Of a stretch of DNA of 64,000 bases, positions 9,159 to 16,732 are shown piece after piece. Within the stretch, counting starts at the first letter, position 1. Every line of letters begins with the position of its first letter. The translations under genes were made by a program, and so were the position numbers. A model generated the notes under the pieces. It searched no databases. It had not been told where the DNA came from and saw only the letters and a program-made list of their open reading frames with translations. Source of the stretch: an uncultured Flavobacteriales bacterium (GTDB lineage Bacteria > Bacteroidota > Bacteroidia > Flavobacteriales_G > Salibacteraceae); contig CAKZKD010000002.1 in assembly GCA_937121175.1 (NCBI GenBank), positions 186,001 to 250,000 of the forward strand, written 5' to 3'.

Positions 9159-10037
9159 CTATGTCGTCATTCCAGCGAAGGCGGGAATCTGTATGTGTGT
9201 TTTGTTGTTTTGAATAAAGCAAGTTTTTTCGCGTCCTTCCCTTTTGGGAAGGTGCTCCGTTTTTCCGGAGCGGAAGGGGTTTAGGTGTTCATTTTTTCCG
9301 TGCGTTTCGTTAGTTGAACTCGAAAAACCCCTTCCGTCGCTACGCGCCACCTTCCCAGTAGGGAAGGACTCACTCGGACGGAAATTTGGTTGAGCCAAAA
9401 TAGAAAACGCTCCAAAATTACCATGATGCGAAATGGAAATAGAACATTGCTCTTTTTTACCTAAATGAAAAACATACGGAACACCAGCGGTGTCTTTTTC
9501 TACGTAAAATTCTTCTTTTGGACAGCCGTAAAATTTGGAAACGGATTGCAGTAACGCAGCTTTCGTTTGGCTGCTTTGTTGGTTTTTATCGACCTCAAAA
9601 ACAGAAGAAAACAAGGTGGTTGATTTATCAATTAAATTACTCTCTTTCTTTCTCGACGTCATTCCTGCCCTGCGTTCTGAAGGGTAAACCCCGGTGGGAA
9701 CATGAGTACAAATAGTATAAATGTAGTTTGCGGTTGCTTCCGTTTCAGTTATAAAAACAGCCCCATTAACCTCCACAACTCCATTCGTTTCAGAAACCAC
9801 TGAACACCTCAACTTTTTTGGATTAAAAAACCGTTCCGCGGCTTCTTGAACGTAAACTTTGTACGCTGCTTCTTTCATGCTCCACAACCGCCAAACCGTT
9901 TCAAAGGGTTTCGTTGACGTATGAATTATAGCCTGTTCAGAAGAGGTAAATATCTTATCCAAAAAACCACGACGTTGCCAATTGCTCTCAGTAGCAGCAA
10001 GTTTTAAATCAACGATATCGTTTCCTATTCTATGCAC
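9159..10037 (-). CDS. 4'-phosphopantetheinyl transferase with repeat-derived insertion and tail
   Basis: The protein transfers phosphopantetheine from CoA to carrier proteins; the ACP gene lies 214 bases upstream. Family marks are GNDIVDL (5-11, Mg-binding Asp7), WSMKEAAYK (52-60, Glu56 and Lys60) and SISISHHGNFGAFSI (199-213). Two stretches look foreign. Residues about 112-130 are encoded by a copy of the cluster's CGTCATTCC repeat inserted in frame. Everything after residue 216 (bases 9159-9389) reads through two other repeats. The ancestral enzyme probably ended near residue 216, about 200 residues once the insert is discounted. Both catalytic regions remain intact, so activity is plausible. 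Confidence 0.85.
   Translation of the reverse strand: MHRIGNDIVDLKLAATESNWQRRGFLDKIFTSSEQAIIHTSTKPFETVWRLWSMKEAAYKVYVQEAAERFFNPKKLRCSVVSETNGVVEVNGAVFITETEATANYIYTICTHVPTGVYPSERRAGMTSRKKESNLIDKSTTLFSSVFEVDKNQQSSQTKAALLQSVSKFYGCPKEEFYVEKDTAGVPYVFHLGKKEQCSISISHHGNFGAFSILAQPNFRPSESFPTGKVARSDGRGFSSSTNETHGKNEHLNPFRSGKTEHLPKREGREKTCFIQNNKTHIQIPAFAGMTT
9164..9190. repeat. CGTCATTCC-type palindromic repeat (hairpin)
   Basis: CGTCATTCC followed by a GCGAAGGC hairpin and GGAATCT. It is one of several related short palindromes between 9.1 and 15.5 kb. This copy forms the last codons of the phosphopantetheinyl transferase reading frame. Confidence 0.7.
9231..9368. repeat. Long inverted repeat inside the 3' end of the PPTase frame
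   Basis: Two arms rich in CCTTCCC and GGGAAGG face each other: the left arm (about 9231-9281) contains CTTCCCTTTTGGGAAGG and GGAAGGGGTTT; the right arm (about 9323-9368) contains AAACCCCTTCC and CTTCCCAGTAGGGAAGG. The arms can pair across an AT-rich loop. This is a MITE or stem-loop type element now read as coding sequence. Confidence 0.65.
9657..9702. repeat. CGTCATTCC-type repeat inserted in frame in the PPTase gene
   Basis: It starts with CGTCATTCCTGCCCTGCG and continues to GGTAAACCCCGGTGGGAA. The same kind of GTTTAYCC/CCGG core is found in the intergenic element at 14102-14290. Here it encodes about residues 112-129 of the phosphopantetheinyl transferase, between its two catalytic halves. 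Confidence 0.65.
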
Positions 10038-10075
10038 AATTAATACTTCTTAAACCTTAGCGGTAATTAGAACTA

Positions 10076-10206
10076 CGTCATTCCCGCGAAGGCGGGAATC
10101 TATAGAAAGCAGAATAGAACTAAGCCAAGATTCATAGGAGATTCCGTATAGAAGATTCAATTCAATTTCGTTTCTCAATTGTCTCATCTAATCTTACGGA
10201 ATGACG
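10076..10206. repeat. 131-bp MITE-like element with CGTCATTCC terminal inverted repeats
   Basis: Bounded by CGTCATTCC (10076-10084) and its complement GGAATGACG (10198-10206). The left end has a CCCGCGAAGGCGGG hairpin. Read on the minus strand from 10206, it matches the start of the element at 14102 (CGTCATTCCGTRAGATTAG, then TGAGAC, then AACGAAATTGA, then CGGAATCTC). It fills most of the gap between the ACP and phosphopantetheinyl transferase genes. Confidence 0.75.
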
Positions 10207-10251
10207 AATTAGAATAATAAATAATTAGCGACATAAAATACTCCAAACGAG

Positions 10252-10512
10252 TCAATACTTCTCCTCAAGTTTCGTTTCAATAATTTCCAAGGCCGCTTTT
10301 ACGTTTAGCATTTTATCCATGGATTCGTTGTCAATTTCAATGTCGAATTTATCTTCGATATCCAGCACTACATCCACCAGATTGGCGGAGTTGATTTTTA
10401 AATCGTTGATAAAATCAGTATCTGCATTTAGGCTATCAAAAGCCTCTTGATTCTGAATGTAGGGTTTTACAATTGCCTTTAAATCAGTAATTAATGTATC
10501 GTTTGTACTCAT
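10252..10512 (-). CDS. Acyl carrier protein of the polyketide/fatty-acid-like cluster
   Basis: An 86-residue acidic helical protein of ACP size. The phosphopantetheine attachment Ser is expected at Ser42 in INSANLVDVV; the usual DSL triplet is changed to NSA, but the following helix (VVLDIEDKFDIEI) is typical. It starts one base after the ketosynthase stop, so they form one operon. The divergent prosthetic site suggests a dedicated carrier rather than the housekeeping AcpP. Confidence 0.88.
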   Translation of the reverse strand: MSTNDTLITDLKAIVKPYIQNQEAFDSLNADTDFINDLKINSANLVDVVLDIEDKFDIEIDNESMDKMLNVKAALEIIETKLEEKY

Positions 10513-11781
10513 TTAATCTTCAAATTTTTTGAACACCACACAAGCGTTCACATCACCAAAACCAAAACTAGCTTTGGCTACAATGTTTATATTTTTCCGA
10601 ACGATTGTTCTCGGAATTTTATCCTCCGAAATTAACCCAGTTATGTCTTCGTTAAGGTCTTCGCAATTGCAATTCGGGAAAACAAAATCGTTTCGAATTT
10701 GCAGCACACTGGCCACACTTTCTATAGACCCAGCAGCAGACAAACAATGCCCGACCATTGACTTTAGCGAATTGATGTAAGGGAAATCGCTTCCTTTTAA
10801 ACTCAGAGCTTTTGTCCAATTTTCTATTTCTGTAAAATCTTTACTGGTTGCGGTTAGGTGTCCATTGATAGCACCAATATCGGTGGCCTGTATTCCAGCA
10901 TTGGAAATCGCATTGGAAATGCATCGTTGCACAGCCTCTGAGTTGGGAGCAGTCATGCTACCCTCGTTTCTTTGGCCGCCAGAATTTACTTCACCACCTA
11001 AAACCTCGGCATAAATCTTAGCCCCACGTTCAACTGCACTTTCTAAAGACTCTAAGACCAAAGCGCCCGCGCCACTTCCGGGAACAAATCCTGATGCCGA
11101 AGCACTCATTGGCCGAGAGCCATTTTGTGGCATTTCGTTGTGTTTGTAGGTCAACACGCGCATGGCGTCAAAACCGCCCCAAACATATGCCCCGTGGTCG
11201 CTTGCACTGCCAACTAACATTCGTTTTGCTCGCCCAGCTTTTATTCTATCATAACCCATTAAAATAGCTTCGGTTCCCGTTGTGCAAGCCGAAGAGTTGG
11301 TCGTTACTTGATTGCCTAAACCCAATATTCCGCCCAAATAGGCACTTACGCCACTGGCCATGGTTTGCGCCACGACTGTGCTTCCCAAACGGCGCACTTT
11401 TTTGTCGTCTAGTTTGTAGATTGCTTCCCGAAATTTTTCGACTCCTGAAGTTCCTGCACCGAAAACAGTTCCGCTTTCAAAATCAACGTCTTCAGAAATG
11501 GATAACCCGGCATCTTTCCACGCGTCCATACCTGCCATACAGCCATAAAGAATTCCAGAGCTGTTGAAGTTTTTGAGTTGTAATTCCGTAAAGTATTCGC
11601 GTTTCAATTCTTCTGAAATTGCTGGAGTACCACCTATGCAGCAGGAGAAACCGAGTTCTTTCAACTCAGAATAATATTCAATACCCGAGGTGCCGTTTTG
11701 AATGGCATTAGAGAAGGCTTCTAAACCAACTCCGTTTGGCGATACAACTCCCATTCCTGTTATGACCACTCGGTTTTCCAT
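10513..11781 (-). CDS. Beta-ketoacyl-ACP synthase, FabF-like
   Basis: A 422-residue thiolase-fold ketosynthase that would extend acyl-ACP by two carbons with malonyl-ACP. The Cys-His-His triad is intact: Cys166 in TNSSACTTG, His308 in NGHLTATSKD (the family usually has NAHGTST) and His345 in VGHCLSAAGS. The opening MENRVVITGMGVVSPNG is typical of KAS II. It is packed between the ACP (adjacent) and dehydratase (1-base overlap) genes, so it belongs to the dedicated acyl-chain set and is probably not the housekeeping FabF. Confidence 0.92.
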   Translation of the reverse strand: MENRVVITGMGVVSPNGVGLEAFSNAIQNGTSGIEYYSELKELGFSCCIGGTPAISEELKREYFTELQLKNFNSSGILYGCMAGMDAWKDAGLSISEDVDFESGTVFGAGTSGVEKFREAIYKLDDKKVRRLGSTVVAQTMASGVSAYLGGILGLGNQVTTNSSACTTGTEAILMGYDRIKAGRAKRMLVGSASDHGAYVWGGFDAMRVLTYKHNEMPQNGSRPMSASASGFVPGSGAGALVLESLESAVERGAKIYAEVLGGEVNSGGQRNEGSMTAPNSEAVQRCISNAISNAGIQATDIGAINGHLTATSKDFTEIENWTKALSLKGSDFPYINSLKSMVGHCLSAAGSIESVASVLQIRNDFVFPNCNCEDLNEDITGLISEDKIPRTIVRKNINIVAKASFGFGDVNACVVFKKFED

Positions 11782-12218
11782 TAAGCTTTAATCATTCCCG
11801 CTATCTTACCTCTACAAATTAATTCTTCTTTTTCATTGAAGAGTTCTACATTGCATTTGAGTTTGTTGAATCGGAAATATTCCTTGGTGCTTTTTACGGT
11901 TACGGTTTCGTTTGGAAACACGGGTTTAAAGAAATCGATTTCGGATGAGGTGAGTCCAATTTGAGCATCTTCGACATTTCCACCTTCTGAGTTTACCAAA
12001 TAAACTCCAAGGCAAACGACTCCAATTTGTGCCATACATTCGGTTAAGATTACACCTGGAGTAACGGGGTTATTTTTAAAATGTCCTTGGTAAAATGATT
12101 GATTGGCATCGAATCGAAACGTTCCTACAACTGAGTTTTCGTCAATGGACAGAATTTCGTTCACAAACAAAAAAGGAGCCGAGTAGGGCAGTAATGCTAT
12201 GATTTCTTTACTGGTCAT
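11781..12218 (-). CDS. FabZ-like 3-hydroxyacyl-ACP dehydratase (hotdog fold)
   Basis: 145 residues with the FabZ motif QGHFKNNPVTPGVILTECMAQ region: the catalytic His46 and Glu60 are both present. It would dehydrate 3-hydroxyacyl chains on the cluster ACP. It overlaps its neighbours on both sides by a single base (SDR upstream, ketosynthase downstream), so translation is probably coupled. Confidence 0.9.
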   Translation of the reverse strand: MTSKEIIALLPYSAPFLFVNEILSIDENSVVGTFRFDANQSFYQGHFKNNPVTPGVILTECMAQIGVVCLGVYLVNSEGGNVEDAQIGLTSSEIDFFKPVFPNETVTVKSTKEYFRFNKLKCNVELFNEKEELICRGKIAGMIKA

Positions 12219-13003
12219 TAGCTTAAATGTTCTCCGCCATTCACTGGTATCACCGCTCCGTTAATCCAACGGGCTTCGTCTTTTGAGAGGAGGTAAACCA
12301 CGTTCGCAACGTCCTCCGGTGTAGTTAATCGTTTGTTTGGGTTGCGTTTTTTAGTGTGTTCAATCAATTTTTCACTACCCGGAATCATGCGTAAGGAAGC
12401 AGTATCTGTTACGCCTGCCTCGATACAATTTGCATGGATTCCATGAGGGGCGAACTCCAACGCTAAGTTTCTGGTTATGGCTTCTAATGTTGCTTTTGCG
12501 GCAGAAACAGCAGCATAGTTGGGCCACGCCTTTTTGTTTCCTTCACTTGTAAAGCTTACTATGCTTGCTTCAGCAGCAAATCGGTTGTTATCGAAAAGGG
12601 ATTTCGTCCAGTCGTATAAACTGATGCCCATACTTTCAATAGTTAAATGAAAGTCGTCGTTTTGCAATGTTCTTGCTTTGTTGGCAATCATTGGTTTTAA
12701 GTTTCCTTTTGCCACACTGTGCACCAGTACCCGAACCGATTTTTGAGTAAGCGCATCACACACTAGTGTTCTGTTTTCTGGCTTTACAAAATCCAAATTA
12801 AACTCTAAAAGCTCTACGCTATTTTCGGTGGCAATGGTTTGAAAAGTAGTTTGAATTTTGGTGGTGTCACTTTTTCTGGCTCGATACACCAAGCATAGAT
12901 TAAGTCCGTGCTGCGCCAATTTTTTTGCAGTTGCTAAACCCAGCCCGCTTGAGCTGCCAAGAATTACCGTCCATTGGTTTTTACCTTCGAATTCTTTTAC
13001 CAT
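12218..13003 (-). CDS. SDR-family reductase with Tyr-(X)6-Lys spacing (FabL/FabI-like enoyl-ACP reductase candidate)
   Basis: A 261-residue short-chain dehydrogenase/reductase with cofactor loop GSSSGLGLA (16-24). The active-site pair is Tyr163 and Lys170 (NYAAVSAAK), six residues apart instead of the usual three. That spacing is the mark of SDR enoyl-ACP reductases such as FabI and FabL, whereas FabG-type ketoreductases have YxxxK. The C-terminal part (ALEAITRNLALEFAPHGIHAN... and INGAVIPVNGG) also resembles FabL. The start overlaps the end of the type III PKS gene by 7 bases. An FabG-type ketoreductase is not visible in the cluster. Confidence 0.8.
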   Translation of the reverse strand: MVKEFEGKNQWTVILGSSSGLGLATAKKLAQHGLNLCLVYRARKSDTTKIQTTFQTIATENSVELLEFNLDFVKPENRTLVCDALTQKSVRVLVHSVAKGNLKPMIANKARTLQNDDFHLTIESMGISLYDWTKSLFDNNRFAAEASIVSFTSEGNKKAWPNYAAVSAAKATLEAITRNLALEFAPHGIHANCIEAGVTDTASLRMIPGSEKLIEHTKKRNPNKRLTTPEDVANVVYLLSKDEARWINGAVIPVNGGEHLS

Positions 13004-14049
13004 TTCAACAATATTCGTTGTGCCGTAAAGCCAGGGCCAAAACTCAGCATTAAACCATATTCACCCTGTGCTACGCCTTGTTCCATGAAACGCTCGAGCA
13101 CATACAAAACGGTGGCGCTTGACATGTTTCCATAGTCTTTCAGAACTGCTTTAGTATTGTCTATATTTTTTCCAAGAGAACCGAAAAGCTCCTCTACGGT
13201 TTGCACTATTTTTTTTCCGCCAGGGTGAAAAATTAAGTTGTTTACGTCTTCAATTTTTAGGTCATTACGCTCTAAAAACGGGTGGACAATTTGTGGGAAA
13301 TGTTCGGCAATTTTTTCTGGAACCTCTTTATCCAGAACCATTTGAAGGCCGGTGTTTTTCAACTCAAAACCCATCATGTGTTCGGCGTTGTAAAAGTGAT
13401 ACATTGCTTCGTCTAAGATTTTTGGACCCGTTTCGTCTTCGTATGAAGAAAGAATGGTGCACGCACAACCGTCTCCAAAAATGGCCGCACTCACTATGTT
13501 TACCATCGAATAATCGTCCAATTGGAACGTTGAGGTTGGAGATTCTACCGCAATGACCGCAGCGCGTTTGTTCGGATTCGCTTTAAGAAAGTTGTTGGCG
13601 TAAATCATTCCTGAAACTCCTGCTACGCAACCCATTTCTGTAACAGGAAGACGTACAATATCTTGCTTCATTTCAAGCTTGTTGATTAGGTAGGCATCTA
13701 CCGAAGGAATCATAATTCCAGTGCAGCTAACGGTAATGATGTAGTCGATATCTGTTGGAATAAATTTCGCTTTTTTTAAGGCTTTTAATAAAGCACCTTC
13801 GGCCAGTTTTATGGTTTCTCTTTTGTAGATTTCGTTTTTGTCTTCAAAAGAGGTTTTATTAAAAACTTCTTTGGCGTCCATAATCGAGTAGCGTTTATCT
13901 ACCCCTGCGTTTTCGAACAGTTTTATCACTTTACGTTGAAACCGTTCTTCTTGGCCCGATAACCACACTTTTAGAAAAGGAATTATCTCTTCTGTTGTGC
14001 GTGTGTAGGATGGCAACTGCGTTGCGACTGATGTGATGTTTACGCTCAT
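12997..14049 (-). CDS. Type III polyketide synthase (chalcone/stilbene synthase family)
   Basis: A 350-residue thiolase-fold enzyme that condenses an acyl starter with malonyl-CoA units without needing an ACP-bound extender. The catalytic triad is visible as Cys141 (TEMGCVAGVSG), His275 (IFHPGGKK) and Asn308 (YGNMSSATVL); the FHPGG and GNMSSA motifs separate it from FabH. Bacterial relatives make alkylresorcinols, alkylpyrones or naphthalene compounds. The neighbouring FabF/FabZ/SDR/ACP set could build the starter chain, and the two methyltransferases and FAD oxidoreductase could tailor the ring. The product is inferred only. Confidence 0.9.
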   Translation of the reverse strand: MSVNITSVATQLPSYTRTTEEIIPFLKVWLSGQEERFQRKVIKLFENAGVDKRYSIMDAKEVFNKTSFEDKNEIYKRETIKLAEGALLKALKKAKFIPTDIDYIITVSCTGIMIPSVDAYLINKLEMKQDIVRLPVTEMGCVAGVSGMIYANNFLKANPNKRAAVIAVESPTSTFQLDDYSMVNIVSAAIFGDGCACTILSSYEDETGPKILDEAMYHFYNAEHMMGFELKNTGLQMVLDKEVPEKIAEHFPQIVHPFLERNDLKIEDVNNLIFHPGGKKIVQTVEELFGSLGKNIDNTKAVLKDYGNMSSATVLYVLERFMEQGVAQGEYGLMLSFGPGFTAQRILLKW

Positions 14050-14101
14050 TTTGTACTTCTCAGAGGAATTAGATTGGAAACAACTGAAGTCATAAAAACA
14101 C

Positions 14102-14290
14102 CGTCATTCCGTGAGATTAGGTGAGACATGCCGATAACTATCGGAAGAGGAACGAAATTGATTCGAACCTTCTGTTCGGAATCTCTAGAATTATTATCTG
14201 CCCCGCTTTGTACGGGATAAACTCCGGCAGGAATCCGTTTATTAACTTCAATAGATTCCCAACTCGTCGTACCTCCTCTCGGGAATGACG
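14102..14290. repeat. 189-bp MITE-like element with CGTCATTCC terminal inverted repeats
   Basis: CGTCATTCC at 14102-14110 and GGAATGACG at 14282-14290 bound an element with nested palindromes (GCCGATAACTATCGG; CCCCGC...GCAGGAATCC). The first 26 bases match the minus strand of the element at 10076-10206. It fills the gap between methyltransferase 2 and the type III PKS. A 91-codon frame across it consists of repeat and I do not call it a gene. Confidence 0.75.
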
Positions 14291-14317
14291 ATAGGGGTGT
14301 AAAATCTGTTTCTCGTT

Positions 14318-15022
14318 TCATTTTCTAATTATCCACTCGTAGCGGAATGCCCAGCGCCAAGTGATTGTGCTTTTAAATTTTAGTTTATCCGAAAAAGCCT
14401 CTAAATCTAATCGTTTAAAGCCTCTCAAGATAGAAATTAATCCGTCGTTTTTTACCATTCGGTTGCTTATGAAAAGCGTTATCAACCAAAAAAGAAGGTA
14501 CGCTAATTTGCTGCGGTGCAAGTCGTTGATTACCACTCCTAGCTTAGATTTTTGGTGGATTTTAGTTAAGAATTCTTCTGCAATAGTATCTTCAAAATGG
14601 TGTAAGAACAGTGTACATAGGGTAATGTCATACGCTTGCTCAGGAAAATTTTGGTCGAGGACATCTTGTTTTTTGTAGTTAATTTCTGGGTAGTCTTGTG
14701 AAAGTTCAATTGCGTAATCTATTGTAGCTTGATTGGCGTCAACTCCTTTTAATTCAAATTGAAATCCATTTTGTCTAGCCCATTTTGCTAATGCTCGAAG
14801 CATGTCGCCGTTTCCACAACCCATGTCAATGAAAGATACTGGTGTTTCTTTTTTGTGGTTTTGGAGTAGGGTTTTTACTCCGTTTATCGTGATTCCGTTT
14901 CCACCTAGCAGTTGGTTGATTTGGGCGATTTTGTCTAAGGTTTTTATGAGGAGGTCCCCTTCCATTTCTAGGTCGTCCATGATTTCGGATTCGGTGCTGC
15001 GGTATGTTGTGTTGGGGAGCAT
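14318..15022 (-). CDS. Class I SAM-dependent methyltransferase (biosynthetic cluster copy 2)
   Basis: 234 residues with methyltransferase motif I DMGCGNGD (66-73), post-I acidic strand LKGVDANQ, and motif IV YDITLCTLFLHHF. It is paralogous to the copy at 8017-8715 along the whole length. Next to the type III PKS gene but separated from it by a repeat element, it may methylate the ring product. The two copies at opposite ends of the cluster suggest two methyl transfers to different positions. Confidence 0.85.
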   Translation of the reverse strand: MLPNTTYRSTESEIMDDLEMEGDLLIKTLDKIAQINQLLGGNGITINGVKTLLQNHKKETPVSFIDMGCGNGDMLRALAKWARQNGFQFELKGVDANQATIDYAIELSQDYPEINYKKQDVLDQNFPEQAYDITLCTLFLHHFEDTIAEEFLTKIHQKSKLGVVINDLHRSKLAYLLFWLITLFISNRMVKNDGLISILRGFKRLDLEAFSDKLKFKSTITWRWAFRYEWIIRK

Positions 15023-15526
15023 TCTAAAAATTCAGGAATAAATTTAGTATCACTCCGTCATTCCCAACTTGATTGGGAATCTCATTTTGGCTAGAGGGTG
15101 GACCCGTTGACCCATGCGTCAATACTAGTGACTGGTTAAGGTCTTGTTTTAAGTTCCACTTTCTTTTGTCTTGAAACAAAAGAAAGTTCGCAAAGAAAAA
15201 TTCAAGGCTCCTGAAATTCTTTAAAATTTCTACGTTCGAGTTATTCTGCGCTTGCAAACTCAACTCGCCGCAGCGAGTCTCAGACAGACAAGCTTGGGCT
15301 ACGCCACATAACCCAAACTTGAAAGTTTTTGCAAGAATTTCAAAGGCCGGAAGCCTAGTGATAATTTCTTTTACTAGTAGTTTAAATCTTATGGTTAAAC
15401 TAATGGACTTCACACGTTCGTCATTCCTGCGCAGGCAGGAATCTATAGCATACGATAGGCTTCTAGTGAAGTCGGGGTTGACTAAGTAGAACAAGGTATC
15501 CCTATGGGTTAATGTAAATACCATTC
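15023..15526. repeat. Non-coding 504-bp gap filled with palindromic repeats
   Basis: The gap between methyltransferase 2 and the FAD oxidoreductase holds no believable gene. It contains a CGTCATTCC hairpin with ACTTGA loop (15056-15082), a perfect 11-bp stem CTTTCTTTTGT / ACAAAAGAAAG (15159-15169 and 15176-15186), a roughly 170-bp GC-richer stretch after it, and another CGTCATTCC hairpin (15419-15448, TGCGCAGGCA loop arms). A long minus-strand open frame across it overlaps the real oxidoreductase gene in another frame and I reject it. Confidence 0.7.
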
Positions 15527-16651
15527 CTAAAAACTTGCTTTCATGGGTTTGCCGTGTGTGCCTTTTATAATGTAAGGCAATACAAAAGGGAATAGGTTGA
15601 GCAATATCATTAGGAATTCTGAAAACCAGCCCAATCGAAATAACCTTGCAATGATATGTCCTGAGCGCAATCGAGCACTGAATTCGTTGTTCCAAGCTTT
15701 GGTGTAGTTCGTTTCTAATTGGGAACGAGTGGCTATTTTTCCGTTGGAAAAATCAACAATGCGTTCTGAGGCTAATTGAGCTGAACGGATTGCCATACCC
15801 ATTCCGTTTCCGGCCAACGGGTGAATCATTCCTGCACTATCTCCAACCATAATGATGTGATTTTCAACCGGATTTTTTCGTTCAAAAGAGACCTGACTTA
15901 TGGTGAGTGGCTTCTCAAATACAAGCTCGGCATTATTTAGAATATCTCGTAAAAAAGTGTTTTTACTGAGAACATTTTCTTGGAAGTCAGCTACGTTTTT
16001 GTATTTCTTAAAGTTCTCAAAATCGGCGAGGTAGCAGATATTTAGGTTGTTGGTTTCGACTTTTGAAACCCCGCAATAACCCCCGTCAAAATTGTGTAAT
16101 CCAACGGCCGTATCTGGAAAGGTGCCTTTGTAATGAGCTTTTACGCCCAAAAACGGAGATTTGCGCTTTATGAATGCACGATTGAGTTTTACATCCATAT
16201 TGGAACGTTTGCCAAACGCTCCAACAGCTATTGGAGCATGATAGGTCTTGTCTTTTGTCTCAACTTTAAATTGGTCGTTTGTAAAGCTGATATTGGTGAC
16301 TGTTTCTTGCGTTATTGTTGCTCCAGCTTTCTGCACTTTTTTTGCCAATTCAGCATCAATGCAAAATCGACTTATGCTAAAACCACCGAGCGGCAAAGTC
16401 GTGCTAATCGAACGACTGCCGGGCGTGCTCAGTGTAAAATCGGTAATGTTTTTTGCGCCAAACTCAAATGGGTTAAAACCCAAAGAGTTGAGGTAAGGCA
16501 GTACTTCGTTAGAAATGTATTCGCCGCACACCTTGTGTTTAGGAAAGCCGTTTTTTTCTATCAACAAGACTTTTAATCCACTCAACGACAAGTGCAAAGC
16601 GCTGCACAAACCGCCTAATCCTCCGCCTATTATGATTGCATCGTATCCCAT
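15527..16651 (-). CDS. NAD(P)/FAD-dependent oxidoreductase (geranylgeranyl-reductase/halogenase-like family)
   Basis: 374 residues. The N-terminal FAD-binding GGGLGGL fold starts at residue 9, followed by EKNGFPKHKVCGEYIS, a pattern of the geranylgeranyl reductase/UbiH-like group. The second FAD motif GDSAGMIHPLAGNGMGMAIRSA is also present. Such enzymes hydroxylate aromatic rings or reduce double bonds. As the first gene of the minus-strand cluster, it probably tailors the polyketide product. A 504-bp repeat gap separates it from the next cluster gene, so it may have its own transcript. Confidence 0.85.
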   Translation of the reverse strand: MGYDAIIIGGGLGGLCSALHLSLSGLKVLLIEKNGFPKHKVCGEYISNEVLPYLNSLGFNPFEFGAKNITDFTLSTPGSRSISTTLPLGGFSISRFCIDAELAKKVQKAGATITQETVTNISFTNDQFKVETKDKTYHAPIAVGAFGKRSNMDVKLNRAFIKRKSPFLGVKAHYKGTFPDTAVGLHNFDGGYCGVSKVETNNLNICYLADFENFKKYKNVADFQENVLSKNTFLRDILNNAELVFEKPLTISQVSFERKNPVENHIIMVGDSAGMIHPLAGNGMGMAIRSAQLASERIVDFSNGKIATRSQLETNYTKAWNNEFSARLRSGHIIARLFRLGWFSEFLMILLNLFPFVLPYIIKGTHGKPMKASF

Positions 16652-16732
16652 TAAAATCGCTGGTGCAAATTAGTCAAACTCCACAACGGGAAAATGACAC
16701 CGAGACAACAATATTTCAATTAATGGAATTAA

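Noticed and set aside
10529..10780. Plus-strand open frames within the polyketide cluster (also 11280, 13293, 16133 and 16248)
   Set aside because: They are shadows of the minus-strand genes with no recognisable domain.
14046..14321. 91-codon minus-strand open frame between methyltransferase 2 and the type III PKS
   Set aside because: It is made of the CGTCATTCC-ended repeat element and has no domain or signal; the frame is open by chance.
15024..15695. 223-codon minus-strand open frame
   Set aside because: It overlaps the real FAD oxidoreductase in a different frame and otherwise covers palindromic repeats.
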